A stretch of 62,596 nt of DNA from Clostridiaceae bacterium (GTDB taxonomy: Bacteria > Bacillota > Clostridia > Oscillospirales > Acutalibacteraceae): assembly GCA_016288315.1 (NCBI GenBank), contig JAEEYU010000008.1, positions 1 through 62,596 on the forward strand. The letters run 5' to 3'. A program made the position numbers and the translations under genes. Positions 26,148 through 34,053 of the stretch are shown here, one piece after another (the stretch's first letter is position 1; each line of letters starts with the position of its first letter). The notes beneath the pieces are model-generated. The model was given only the letters and a program-made list of their open reading frames with translations. It was not told the origin of the DNA and searched no databases.

Positions 26148-26762
26148 TTGGAAAAATCGTTTTCTGTAACACTCACCGAGCTGAGAAAAGAAAAGCGGCT
26201 CACTCAGAAGGAGGCGGCCGCAAAACTCGGTATTTCACAGGCGCTCCTGTCACATTATGAAAAGGGAATAAGAGAATGCAGCAGGGAATTCCTTGTCAAA
26301 GCAGCTGATTTCTATGGAGTTTCATGCGATTATCTGCTCGGCAGAACAAACGAGCGCACGGGTGAAATCGGCATCGATGTCAACAAGGCGGTGCCCGGTG
26401 ATTCCGAACTCTCGGCGGAGACGCTTGAACGCGCCTTTGCCGCTGTCAGGGAGATGCTCAGCCGGAGTAAAGACGGAAGAATAAACCTGCTTTTTGCCGC
26501 CGAATTATACAGAATGCTTCTAATGGGGGCGAATGCGGGGGTAATACCCGAAAAATGGATAGTAAGCAGCGAAAGGAGCCACTCCGAAGAATATATTGAT
26601 ATGACGGGAGTCTTTGTGCGTTCGTATGCGGCAAATCTCGGCTCAAAAAACACGGCGCCGAAACGCAAAGCCGTGCCGCCCTGCATTCAGACCGTTGTGA
26701 AAGAAGCGGAAGAAATGTTTAACAACTGCATTTCAGCAATGATGTTGATTGATAAAAACTGA
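26148..26762 (+). CDS. XRE-family helix-turn-helix regulator
   Basis: A 204-residue DNA-binding protein. Residues about 5-62 are a Cro/C1-type HTH (LRKEKRLTQKEAAAKLGISQALLSHYEKGIRECSREFL-type, ending in DYLLG). The rest (about 70-204) is helical and unlike any sensor I know. The start is TTG, supported by CGGAGG 7 bp upstream and by the absence of another start before the HTH. It is flanked by a terminator and by its own promoter with a palindrome. Confidence 0.85.
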   Translation: MEKSFSVTLTELRKEKRLTQKEAAAKLGISQALLSHYEKGIRECSREFLVKAADFYGVSCDYLLGRTNERTGEIGIDVNKAVPGDSELSAETLERAFAAVREMLSRSKDGRINLLFAAELYRMLLMGANAGVIPEKWIVSSERSHSEEYIDMTGVFVRSYAANLGSKNTAPKRKAVPPCIQTVVKEAEEMFNNCISAMMLIDKN

Positions 26763-26782
26763 GTGCTTTAAACTGCATAATA

Positions 26783-26822
26783 AAAGCTGCCTTCGGTGCA
26801 TCTGCACGGGGCAGCTTTTTTA
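26783..26822. terminator. Convergent terminator after the XRE gene
   Basis: AAAGCTGCC and GGCAGCTTT arms, with an inner TGCA/TGCA stem, are followed by a run of T. It lies between two convergent genes and the A-run on its left makes it bidirectional. Confidence 0.8.
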
Positions 26823-26831
26823 TCTGAATTG

Positions 26832-27713
26832 TTAATTGAGTATTACCGTTGTGTAGTATTCGCCGTTAAATTTCACTATTCCGACGCCTATGCTTGAGTG
26901 TTCTCCGGTTGTTGCATCCGTTGAAGCAACAATGCTTTTATAAATCAGCGAACCGCCTGCAGGAGTTTTGACAAAATATGTAATTCTGCCCGGTGCAGAC
27001 TGACCCATTGTCTTGGCAACGCTGTTTGCTCTCGCCGTTGCGCTCAGACCGCCGTCCTGTGTAAGCGGAGGCAGGTCATTCTCTGCGCGTTCGCGGTTGA
27101 TTTCGCTTATTACGGTGTTTGCCGTGCCGGATTCATTTGTATAGTTTGTGGGAATCTTAATTTTGCTTGTTGTGGTAACCTCTGACCATATATCTTTGGT
27201 TGTAGTCTCAGTTGTTGACTCGGTGGGGGGGACTGTGACCGTCTGCGTTACGGGTTTGCCTTTTTCATCGGTAACCGCTTCGCCGTTTTCATTTGTTACT
27301 GTTACAACCTTTGTTGTCGGCTTGACGGTGGTTTCAACCTTTGTGATTGCATCGCCGTTCTCATCGGTAACATATTCGCCGTGCTCATCCGTGACAAAAA
27401 CAATCATTGTCTCGTCTGTTTCGCTCTCAGTCTCTTCGGTGGATTCCTCAGTAGTCGATGTAGTGGGGTATCGAACGCTTGCGTGCATACCTGAATCGGT
27501 GTAGTTTTCAATCATCGTATAGAAAACAATTTCACCCTCTTCGTTTATGCGGCTGTATTCGACGATTGTTGTGCGGTATGCCTCAGACTCGTTTTTGTTG
27601 TTGCTGCCGGTAAACATTTTTATAAAAACAAAAACAACAAGGGTGAGCGCAATTGCCGCCACAACCATTGTTGTAACGTCTTTGCCCTGTATGCCGAATT
27701 TGTTTTTGCTCAT
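26832..27713 (-). CDS. Membrane-anchored CAP-like protein with Thr/Glu stalk
   Basis: A 293-residue exported protein. A basic start and one membrane segment (about 15-36) anchor it. Residues about 70-190 are low-complexity Thr/Glu/Val with a repeated unit of the type VTDENGEAVTDEKG. The C-terminal part (about 195-293) looks like a reduced CAP/SCP domain: ISEINRERAENDLPPLTQD, SATARANSVAKTMGQ and a final GVGIVKFNGEYYTTVIL. The CAP metal/His pattern is not evident, so the domain may be structural. The start at 27713 has GGTGAG upstream, and the promoter at 27751 leaves too short a leader for the earlier ATG at 27737. Confidence 0.72.
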   Translation of the reverse strand: MSKNKFGIQGKDVTTMVVAAIALTLVVFVFIKMFTGSNNKNESEAYRTTIVEYSRINEEGEIVFYTMIENYTDSGMHASVRYPTTSTTEESTEETESETDETMIVFVTDEHGEYVTDENGDAITKVETTVKPTTKVVTVTNENGEAVTDEKGKPVTQTVTVPPTESTTETTTKDIWSEVTTTSKIKIPTNYTNESGTANTVISEINRERAENDLPPLTQDGGLSATARANSVAKTMGQSAPGRITYFVKTPAGGSLIYKSIVASTDATTGEHSSIGVGIVKFNGEYYTTVILN

Positions 27714-27750
27714 TTTCTCACCGACCTTTACGCACATATAAACTCAATTT

Positions 27751-27778
27751 ATTATACCACTGAAATTTTACAATTCAA
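27751..27778 (-). promoter_or_regulatory. SigA-like promoter of the CAP-like gene
   Basis: On the minus strand TTGAAT (27773-27778), a 16-bp spacer and TATAAT (27751-27756). Confidence 0.75.
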
Positions 27779-27910
27779 GACTAAATAAAAATATTTAAAA
27801 TATATTTAATCTTTATACACTTTTTCCGGGGTCGATTCATATCGGATTAATCAATAAAAATGTATTATAGAAAACACTATAAGGTTTGTCAATAATTTTT
27901 TAAAAAATAC

Positions 27911-27939
27911 TTGAATTATTTTTTTGTTTTAGTTATAAT
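27911..27939 (+). promoter_or_regulatory. SigA-like promoter of the PHP gene
   Basis: TTGAAT (27911-27916), a 17-bp spacer and TATAAT (27934-27939) lie 50 bp before the ATG. The sequence from 27780 to 27910 is very AT-rich and shows no gene. Confidence 0.8.
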
Positions 27940-27988
27940 GTGGTTTAATAGAGGGAATATCGCAAAAAAATGGAGATGTAGTAGTCAT

Positions 27989-28855
27989 ATGAGTGCGGAT
28001 TTACACTGTCACACAAAATTATCAAACAGTTCAATGGGAATAGATGACCTCCTCGTGCTTGCGGCAAAGCGTGGAGTTGACACTTTGGCAATTACCGACA
28101 GAGACTGTCAGGCGGGTAATGTGCGCGCAAAAATTATCGGCGAACGCAAGGGAATTAACGTCCTTCCCGGTGTCGAGCTTTCGTGCACGGATGCAAAGAG
28201 AAACAAAACCGTTCTGATTCTCTGCTACCTCAGCGACAGCCCCGACCGTCTAGAAGGTCTTTGCAGAAGAAACATTATTGCACGCAAAAAAGCGTCGCAG
28301 TTTATGATTCTGAAAATAGCCCAAAGGTTCCCCATAACATCGGAACTTGTAGTTAAATGTGCCACGGGTTCAACGGCGGTGTTTGAGGCGCACATTATGC
28401 ATTCGCTTATGGAATGCGGTCTTACAGACAGAATCTACGGCGATTTATATAAAGAATTGTTTGACCCGGAAAGCCCGAACAACGTCATTGTTCAGCCCAA
28501 ATACTCCTCACCCGAGGAGGTTATTGACGCTGTTCATGAAGCAGGCGGTGTTGCTGTGCTTGCAAGACCGGGCGATGACCTCGATCTTGTTGAAGAGCTT
28601 GCAAAAGCGGGTCTTGACGGAATAGAAGTGTGGCATCCATCTCATACCGATGAGCAGATTGACGCCCTGAAAAAGACTGCTTCAAAGCTGAACCTTCTCA
28701 GCATAGGCGGCAGCGATTTCAGAGGAATGTATTCTCAGAATTCCGTAAGCGTCGGCGATATTGTTACCCCCGAATCCGACCTCAAGGCTCTGATGAGCTA
28801 CAAATCCAAAAAGAAAAAGAAAGCAGCCGCAGCTGCGAAACAGGAAGAAAAATAA
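27989..28855 (+). CDS. PHP-domain phosphoesterase
   Basis: A 288-residue protein of the polymerase-and-histidinol-phosphatase metal-dependent group, close to bacterial RNase AM / 3',5'-nucleotide bisphosphate phosphatases (YciV/TrpH-like). Metal motifs: DLHCHTKLS (His6, His8), AITDRD, PGVELSC, and GSDFRG near the C-terminus. The family's inserted helical region is present in the middle. A Lys/Ala-rich tail ends the protein. The ATG at 27989 matches the family start and has TGGAGATG upstream. Likely roles are RNA 5'-end trimming or pAp removal; that is inferred from family. Confidence 0.85.
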   Translation: MSADLHCHTKLSNSSMGIDDLLVLAAKRGVDTLAITDRDCQAGNVRAKIIGERKGINVLPGVELSCTDAKRNKTVLILCYLSDSPDRLEGLCRRNIIARKKASQFMILKIAQRFPITSELVVKCATGSTAVFEAHIMHSLMECGLTDRIYGDLYKELFDPESPNNVIVQPKYSSPEEVIDAVHEAGGVAVLARPGDDLDLVEELAKAGLDGIEVWHPSHTDEQIDALKKTASKLNLLSIGGSDFRGMYSQNSVSVGDIVTPESDLKALMSYKSKKKKKAAAAAKQEEK

Positions 28856-28869
28856 ACAGCAATTTAAAA

Positions 28870-28900
28870 GGCACGGAAGCATATTCCGTGCCTTGATTTT
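28870..28900. terminator. Bidirectional terminator between PHP gene and trmD
   Basis: GGCACGGAA (28870-28878) pairs with TTCCGTGCC (28884-28892) and is followed by TTGATTTTTT. On the other strand CTTTTAAATT follows, so it also ends the trmD operon. Confidence 0.85.
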
Positions 28901-29635
28901 TTACTTTGAACTTTTCAGTTCATCAAGATATTCCTTGTCCTTTTTGTCGAGCTGAGCATTTTTCAGCAGATCGGGGCGCCTTTCAAAGGTGCGTTTTAAA
29001 CTCTGCTTATGCTGCCACTCGGCAATTTTTGCGTGATGCCCCGAAACAAGAACATCGGGCACCTTTCTGCCGTGCCACTCATGAGGTCTTGTATATTGCG
29101 GGTATTCAAGCAGTGATGAAAAATGGCTCTCAAACGTGAATGCATCCTCGTTTGCAAGCACTCCCGGCAGCATTCTCGCAATTCCGTCTGCGAGAATAAG
29201 CGCAGGCAGTTCTCCGCCGGTAATTACATAATCGCCGATTGAGATTTCTTCATCGACGATTTCTTCAATTACACGCTCGTCAATGCCCTCGTAGTGACCG
29301 CATAGAATCGCAAGGTTATCAAGCTTTGAGAGTTCAACAACCCTCTTCTGCGTAAGAGTTTTGCCCTGCGGGGTCATATAAACAAGGTGCGGCCGTCTGC
29401 CGAGTGTTTTACACAATGCGTCAAAACAGTCATAAACGGGCTGGGTCTGAATAATCATACCGGTTCCGCCGCCGTAGGGGGAATCATCAACCCTGTTGTG
29501 CTTGTCAAGCGTGTAATCGCGGATGTTTATACAGTTAATCTCCACACAGCCGCTCTCCCTTGCTCTGCCGATAATGCTCTCTTTTAAAAATGAATTGCAC
29601 ATATCGGGGAAAAGGGTCAGAATGTCAATTCTCAT
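28901..29635 (-). CDS. trmD: tRNA (guanine37-N1)-methyltransferase
   Basis: A 244-residue SAM-dependent enzyme that makes m1G37 next to the anticodon and prevents +1 frameshifts. Trefoil-knot SPOUT motifs are visible: DDSPYGGGTGMI, LCGHYEGIDERV and IGDYVITGGELPA. The C-terminal helical domain includes the YTRPHEWHGRKVPDVLVSGHH block. The ATG at 29635 fits the family start (MRIDILTLFPDM) and overlaps the end of rimM by 11 bp. It is the last gene of the ylxM-ffh-rpsP-khpA-rimM-trmD transcript. Confidence 0.96.
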   Translation of the reverse strand: MRIDILTLFPDMCNSFLKESIIGRARESGCVEINCINIRDYTLDKHNRVDDSPYGGGTGMIIQTQPVYDCFDALCKTLGRRPHLVYMTPQGKTLTQKRVVELSKLDNLAILCGHYEGIDERVIEEIVDEEISIGDYVITGGELPALILADGIARMLPGVLANEDAFTFESHFSSLLEYPQYTRPHEWHGRKVPDVLVSGHHAKIAEWQHKQSLKRTFERRPDLLKNAQLDKKDKEYLDELKSSK

Positions 29636-30143
29636 CGTCAAAAATTCCCTTCAGCGGCTTAATAAGGATAAGATTGTTTTCGACGTCTGTTTTTATTACC
29701 ACATCGGGAATAGCGGGAATAAGATACTCTCTGCCGTCTTCTGCGGTAATGTGCCACACGTCGTTGGCACCCGTGGGGCTAACATCGGTCAGAGTGCCGT
29801 AAACTCTGCTTTCATTGTCGGCGTCGCGCACCTCGCAGCCGATTAACTCGGCTATAAAATACCTGCCTTCGGGCAGTTTTGCATCGGAGCGTTTCATGTA
29901 AAGAATTTTGCCGCGCAGCTTCTGGGCATCCTCAATGGAGTCAACGCCCTCAAGCTTCACCAAAACAATGTTGCCGTGCGGTCTTGACTTGACTTTAACC
30001 GCACAGCATCCGTTGCTGTCTGAATATAAAGTTTTGAAGCGGGTGAAGAACTCGGGCGAGTCGCAAAAGGGGTTAACACGCAGTTCTCCCCTGATGCCGT
30101 GAGTGCCCGTTATTTCACCGATTTCAAGATATTCTTTAATCAA
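29625..30143 (-). CDS. rimM: Ribosome maturation factor RimM
   Basis: A 172-residue 16S rRNA processing factor that binds S19 and helps form the 30S head. The N-terminal barrel begins EIGEITGTHGIRGELRV and the PRC-barrel half includes LIGCEVRDADN. The start is TTG at 30143 (30141-30143), which places the protein at family length; it overlaps the khpA stop by 8 bp. It is read within the trmD operon. Confidence 0.94.
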   Translation of the reverse strand: MIKEYLEIGEITGTHGIRGELRVNPFCDSPEFFTRFKTLYSDSNGCCAVKVKSRPHGNIVLVKLEGVDSIEDAQKLRGKILYMKRSDAKLPEGRYFIAELIGCEVRDADNESRVYGTLTDVSPTGANDVWHITAEDGREYLIPAIPDVVIKTDVENNLILIKPLKGIFDDEN

Positions 30144-30369
30144 TCTCTACTGTAATCCTTGCTTTGTTGCGTGTTGCCGCGGCGCGCATAACGACACGGA
30201 TAGCTTTTGCTATTCTGCCCTGCTTGCCGATAACTCTGCCCATATCGTCTTCGCTTACGTGAAGGTGATAAACAACAGTGCCGTCTTCGGCGGGCTCGTC
30301 TGCAGTAACGCTTACGCCGTCAGGGTCATCAACAAGACCTCTTGCTATGCTGACAAGTAATTCTTCCAT
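30136..30369 (-). CDS. khpA: KH-domain RNA-binding protein KhpA
   Basis: A 77-residue single-KH protein. The RNA-binding loop is GKQG in DDMGRVIGKQGRIAKAIRVVMR, and the family entry MEELLVSIARGLVDDP is clear. In Firmicutes KhpA pairs with KhpB (Jag) to bind RNA and affect cell-wall growth. It sits one base after rpsP, its standard place. Confidence 0.95.
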   Translation of the reverse strand: MEELLVSIARGLVDDPDGVSVTADEPAEDGTVVYHLHVSEDDMGRVIGKQGRIAKAIRVVMRAAATRNKARITVEID

Positions 30370-30370
30370 C

Positions 30371-30628
30371 TTATGCCTCTGCCTTTGCGCCTAAGCCGGC
30401 TTTTTTAAGAAGCTCTTTTACTGTGTCTGTGGGCTGAGCGCCGTTGGCAATCCACTGTGTTGCTTTTTCAAGGTCAACCTTGATTTCTGCGGGCTGAGCG
30501 ATGGGATTGTAGGTGCCGATTTCCTCAATGAATCTGCCGTCGCGGGGATATCTTGAATCCGCAACAACGATACGGTAGTAGGGTTTTTTCTTTGCGCCCA
30601 TGCGACGAAGTCTGATTTTAACTGCCAT
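30371..30628 (-). CDS. rpsP: 30S ribosomal protein S16
   Basis: An 85-residue ribosomal protein needed for 30S body assembly. [20 protein letters not shown] and [19 protein letters not shown] are diagnostic. A GGAGGAAC site precedes the ATG. The C-terminus is slightly extended with an Ala/Lys tail. Confidence 0.97.
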   Translation of the reverse strand: MAVKIRLRRMGAKKKPYYRIVVADSRYPRDGRFIEEIGTYNPIAQPAEIKVDLEKATQWIANGAQPTDTVKELLKKAGLGAKAEA

Positions 30629-30689
30629 TTTTTGTTCCTCCAGAATTTATTGATTTATTAATATTTATTATGTATCAACCGAAGTTGTA

Positions 30690-32045
30690 TTACATGCCGA
30701 ATGCGGTGGGGTCTATGCCGTTTGCTCTTGCAAGCCTGCGGAATTTTTTGTTTTTGCCCGCAGAATTCATTTGCTTGAACATCTTTTTCATCTGCTTATA
30801 CTGTGAAAGCAGGCGGTTTACATCTTCAACCTTCTGACCGCAGCCGTCGGCTATGCGCTTTTTGCGCGAAGCGTTGATGATGTCGGGATTTCTGCGCTCT
30901 TTTGGGGTCATCGAAAGTATGATGGCCTGCATGCGGTCAAACTGAGCTTCATCTACCTGAAGGTCTTTTACCTTGTTGCCCAGACCGGGAATCATACCGA
31001 GAATGTCCTGAAGGGAGCCCATTTTACGAATCTGTCTGAACTGCTCAAGCAGGTCGTTGAGATCGAATTTGTTTTTAGCAAGCTTTTCTTCAAGCTCTGC
31101 GGCGGCTTTGTCATCTATTGCCTGCTCTGCTCTTTCAATAAGTGAGAGAACGTCGCCCATACCGAGAATGCGTGAAGCCATTCTGTCGGGATGAAAAACA
31201 TCGAGGTCGCCGAGCTTTTCACCGGTGCCGACGAATTTAATCGGTTTGCCGGTAACCGCTCTTGCCGAAAGTGCCGCGCCGCCTCTTGTGTCGCCGTCGG
31301 TTTTTGTAAGGATAAGACCGTCTATGCCGAGCGCCTCGTCAAACGAGGTTGCAACGTTCACCGCATCCTGACCGGTCATTGCATCAACCACAAGCAGAAT
31401 CTCGTGAGGTTTAACCTCTGCTTTGATGTTTTTGAGCTCATTCATAAGCTCTTCATCAACGTGCAGACGGCCCGCAGTGTCGAGAATCACATAATCATAG
31501 CCGCGGTCCTTCGCAAGCGCAACGGCCTGTTTTGCTATTTCAACCGGGTTCTGCGTTCCCATTTCAAAAACGGGAACTCCCGCCTTTTCGCCGACTATCT
31601 GCAGCTGCTTGATTGCCGCGGGACGGTAAACGTCGCAGGCAACGAGCAGGGGACGGTGGTTTTCATTTTTGAGCATCAGGGCGAGCTTTGCCGAATGTGT
31701 GGTTTTACCCGAGCCCTGAAGACCGCACATAAGAATTATTGTGGGCGGGTGTGCCGCATAGGCGAGGCGTGATTTTGTGCCGCCCATGAGGTTTATTAAC
31801 TCTTCATTGACGATTTTGATTACCATCTGTGAAGGCGTAAGGCTTTCCATAACCTTTTCACCGATGGCTTTTTCGGTTACCGCGTTTGTGAAATCCTTGG
31901 CAACCTTGTAGTTAACGTCGGCCTCGAGCAGCGCCATACGCACCTCTCTCATAGCCGAGCGAACATCAGCCTCATTGAGACTGCCTTTGCTTCTCAGTGA
32001 TTTGAACGCGGATTCAAGTCTTTCGGACAAGCTCTCAAATGCCAA
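30690..32045 (-). CDS. ffh: Signal recognition particle protein Ffh
   Basis: A 451-residue GTPase that with 4.5S RNA brings ribosomes to the membrane. Order: N domain, G domain with GLQGSGKTTHSAKLA, DTAGRLHVDEEL and TKTDGDTRGGAALS, and a Met-rich M domain ending near the RRLARANGIDPTAFGM tail. The start is taken as TTG at 32045 because GGAGGTG lies 6 bp upstream and the protein then begins MAFESLSERL, like its relatives. An in-frame GTG at 32054 lies inside that ribosome site. Confidence 0.96.
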   Translation of the reverse strand: MAFESLSERLESAFKSLRSKGSLNEADVRSAMREVRMALLEADVNYKVAKDFTNAVTEKAIGEKVMESLTPSQMVIKIVNEELINLMGGTKSRLAYAAHPPTIILMCGLQGSGKTTHSAKLALMLKNENHRPLLVACDVYRPAAIKQLQIVGEKAGVPVFEMGTQNPVEIAKQAVALAKDRGYDYVILDTAGRLHVDEELMNELKNIKAEVKPHEILLVVDAMTGQDAVNVATSFDEALGIDGLILTKTDGDTRGGAALSARAVTGKPIKFVGTGEKLGDLDVFHPDRMASRILGMGDVLSLIERAEQAIDDKAAAELEEKLAKNKFDLNDLLEQFRQIRKMGSLQDILGMIPGLGNKVKDLQVDEAQFDRMQAIILSMTPKERRNPDIINASRKKRIADGCGQKVEDVNRLLSQYKQMKKMFKQMNSAGKNKKFRRLARANGIDPTAFGM

Positions 32046-32087
32046 AAATTTCACCTCCGGAGTCCGATGATTTGCCGAACACTGTTA

Positions 32088-32453
32088 TTATTCCTCGAGC
32101 AACGACATTGCCGCTACCTTGATTCTTACGGAGTAATCGTTGATTTCTCTCGAAAGACCGTGGCGCATGTTGTATTCGGAAATCATATTGGAATATTCAA
32201 TAATCTCATTGATTGAAGAACGCATATCTTCAAACCTTTTTGCGATGCCGAGCTTGGATTCCATATCAAAAAGCTGAGTTTCCGCACGTTTTATCGCATC
32301 GCGCACACCCTGGCGGGTGATGCCTTCGTTCTCGGCAATCTCAGAGAGTGAAAGATCGTCATTATAATAGTAATCAAGAAAACTGCGCTGCTTTTCCGTC
32401 AGCATATCGCCGTAAAAATCAAGCAGAACAGCAATATCGAGATTTTTTGCCAA
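32088..32453 (-). CDS. ylxM: YlxM-family protein (SRP-associated)
   Basis: A 121-residue protein with a sigma-like helix-turn-helix: LLDFYGDMLTEKQRSFLDYYYNDDLSLSEIAENEGITRQGVRDAIKR. YlxM is usually encoded just before ffh and can affect SRP GTPase activity. The likely start is TTG at 32453, 8 bp after AAAGGAG; an in-frame GTG at 32460-32462 overlaps the ribosome site. It leads the operon behind a near-consensus promoter. Confidence 0.9.
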   Translation of the reverse strand: MAKNLDIAVLLDFYGDMLTEKQRSFLDYYYNDDLSLSEIAENEGITRQGVRDAIKRAETQLFDMESKLGIAKRFEDMRSSINEIIEYSNMISEYNMRHGLSREINDYSVRIKVAAMSLLEE

Positions 32454-32549
32454 TTCGTTCACTCCTTTCCGAAAATTAAGCGTAAAAAAGCCGCCGTCAG
32501 GGCGGATATTTAAGCCGCTCTGTAAAGCAATTAAACTTTACAAGCCCGT

Positions 32550-32578
32550 ATTATACAAAAAAAAGTCTGCCGTGTCAA
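32550..32578 (-). promoter_or_regulatory. Consensus SigA promoter of the ylxM-trmD operon
   Basis: On the minus strand TTGACA (32573-32578), exactly 17 bp and TATAAT (32550-32555): both hexamers match the consensus. It is the strongest promoter seen in the window and drives a roughly 90-nt leader. Confidence 0.9.
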
Positions 32579-32619
32579 GCATATTTTTTTACGAAAAAAC
32601 TGAAATTTCACCCGATTTT

Positions 32620-32723
32620 TGTGGAAAACGCCGTGGAAAAGTGCATAACAATCAACTGACAGTGTTTTTTGCGTAATTCGCCCACAATATATGGCTGAAA
32701 AAATATTTGCAGATTGTGGATAA
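32620..32723 (+). promoter_or_regulatory. Cluster of DnaA-box-like 9-mers in AT-rich gap
   Basis: The 440-bp gap 32454-32893 holds no gene. TGTGGATAA at 32715-32723 is a perfect DnaA box; TGTGGAAAA at 32620-32628 and CGTGGAAAA at 32632-32640 differ by one and two bases, all in one orientation. The surroundings are AT-rich. No dnaA or dnaN gene is near, so a full origin is not claimed. Confidence 0.4.
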
Positions 32724-32840
32724 AAAATTTTTCATTCTGCAATAATAAATGGCTTTCTGAAGATTTCTTTCGGTTATTGAAAAAGCAGACCGCTCAATTA
32801 ATATATATAAATGTATAAATGATTACCTTGACAGTAAAGA

Positions 32841-32872
32841 AAAACACCGGCACATTTCTGCACCGGTGTTTT
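32841..32872 (-). terminator. Terminator after the ferredoxin gene
   Basis: AAAACACCGG (32841-32850) pairs with CCGGTGTTTT (32863-32872); on the minus strand a T-rich tract follows. It lies 22 bp after the ferredoxin stop. Confidence 0.85.
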
Positions 32873-32893
32873 CATCAGTTATTTGTTTTTGAC

Positions 32894-33064
32894 TTATTCA
32901 GCCTCAGGTGCTCCTACGGGGCAGGTTCCTGCGCAAGCGCCGCATTCAATGCAGGTGTCTGCGTCAATAACATATTTGCCGTCGCCCTCTGAGATAGCGC
33001 CTACCGGGCAGTCTGCTGCGCAAGCGCCGCAGGAGATGCAGTCGTCTTTAATAACATATGCCAT
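32894..33064 (-). CDS. Ferredoxin, 2[4Fe-4S] clostridial type
   Basis: A 56-residue electron carrier. Two CxxCxxCxxxCP motifs are present, CISCGACAADCP and CIECGACAGTCP, each binding one cubane cluster, in an acidic protein of the normal length. The AAGGAGG site, promoter and terminator make it a single-gene unit. It would serve as a low-potential carrier for pathways such as pyruvate:ferredoxin oxidoreductase or hydrogenase, or feed the radical SAM maturase in this window; the partner is not told by the sequence. Confidence 0.96.
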   Translation of the reverse strand: MAYVIKDDCISCGACAADCPVGAISEGDGKYVIDADTCIECGACAGTCPVGAPEAE

Positions 33065-33106
33065 TATTGTGTCCTCCTTGATAGTTATTTGCTTTTTGCA
33101 TTTATA

Positions 33107-33134
33107 ATTATATCATTTATGCGTAAAAATGCAA
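33107..33134 (-). promoter_or_regulatory. Promoter of the ferredoxin gene
   Basis: On the minus strand TTGCAT (33129-33134), a 16-bp spacer and TATAAT (33107-33112). Confidence 0.7.
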
Positions 33135-33170
33135 TAATAATCGAAAAAATTTTACAAATTCGGTTGTGAA

Positions 33171-34037
33171 TCAGCCCTCAATATCCTTGAGTGCCTCAAT
33201 TTCATCCTTTTCAACCCTTATCTTACCGTCGCGCACTATCTTGACATCGCGGCGCGTGAATACAGACGGAGCGGCCTCGGGTCTGCTGTCAAGCTGAACC
33301 TTGAGTATGCCGGAGAGCAGGTTGCACTCAACAACGGTGCCTTTGCCTTCTTTTGTGTCAACTATGGCGCCGACTTTCGGGGTAACCTTTAAAAGATATT
33401 CATAACCGTCCTGCTCGTATTTAAGGCAGCACATAAGTCTGCCGCAGGTGCCGCTGATTTTTGTCGGATTGAGCGACAGCCCCTGTTCCTTTGCCATCTT
33501 GATGGCAACGGGCTGAAAATCGCCGAGAAATGTCTTGCAGCAGAACGGTCTGCCGCATACGCCGAGTCCGCCGAGCATCTTTGCCTCGTCGCGCACTCCT
33601 ATCTGGCGCAGTTCGATTCTTGTTCTGAAAACCGACGCAAGACTTTTTACAAGCTCACGGAAGTCTATTCTGCCGTCGGCAGTGAAATAGAAAAGTATTT
33701 TGCTGCCGTCAAAGGTGCATTCGACATCAACAAGATTCATTTCAAGAGCAAAACTCTCTATTTTCTGTTCACAGATGTCGAAAGCTTCTTTTTCTTTTTT
33801 CTTGTTTTTTTCAAGTGTTTCAAGGTCATCGGGCGTGGCTGAACGAATCAGTTTTTTAAGCGGTTTTACTATCTGTTCGTCATCAACCTCGCGGTTCTCC
33901 ATGGTAACCTCGCCGCATTCTATGCCGCGCACGGTTTCAACAATAACACGGTCGCCCTTTTTAAGCGTGTTGCCGTCGGGGTCAAAATAATATATTTTAC
34001 CGACTTCCTTAAAGCGGACGCCAATAACTTCTGCCAT
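33171..34037 (-). CDS. ricT: RicT/YaaT-family PSP1-domain protein
   Basis: A 288-residue cytoplasmic protein. The PSP1 core includes GVCGRPFCCKTFLGDF and KISGTCGRLMCCLKYE; the Cys residues are those that hold iron-sulfur clusters in the Bacillus RicAFT complex, which assists RNase Y in mRNA processing. The acidic C-terminus is family-like. It follows holB by 16 bp, as in many Firmicutes. RicA and RicF are not seen here. Confidence 0.92.
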   Translation of the reverse strand: MAEVIGVRFKEVGKIYYFDPDGNTLKKGDRVIVETVRGIECGEVTMENREVDDEQIVKPLKKLIRSATPDDLETLEKNKKKEKEAFDICEQKIESFALEMNLVDVECTFDGSKILFYFTADGRIDFRELVKSLASVFRTRIELRQIGVRDEAKMLGGLGVCGRPFCCKTFLGDFQPVAIKMAKEQGLSLNPTKISGTCGRLMCCLKYEQDGYEYLLKVTPKVGAIVDTKEGKGTVVECNLLSGILKVQLDSRPEAAPSVFTRRDVKIVRDGKIRVEKDEIEALKDIEG

Positions 34038-34053
34038 TTGCAGTTGCCTCCAT

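Noticed and set aside
32454-32893. Chromosomal replication origin
   Set aside because: DnaA-like boxes are present, but there is no dnaA/dnaN, no clear box array with an unwinding element, and genes on both sides run in the same direction.
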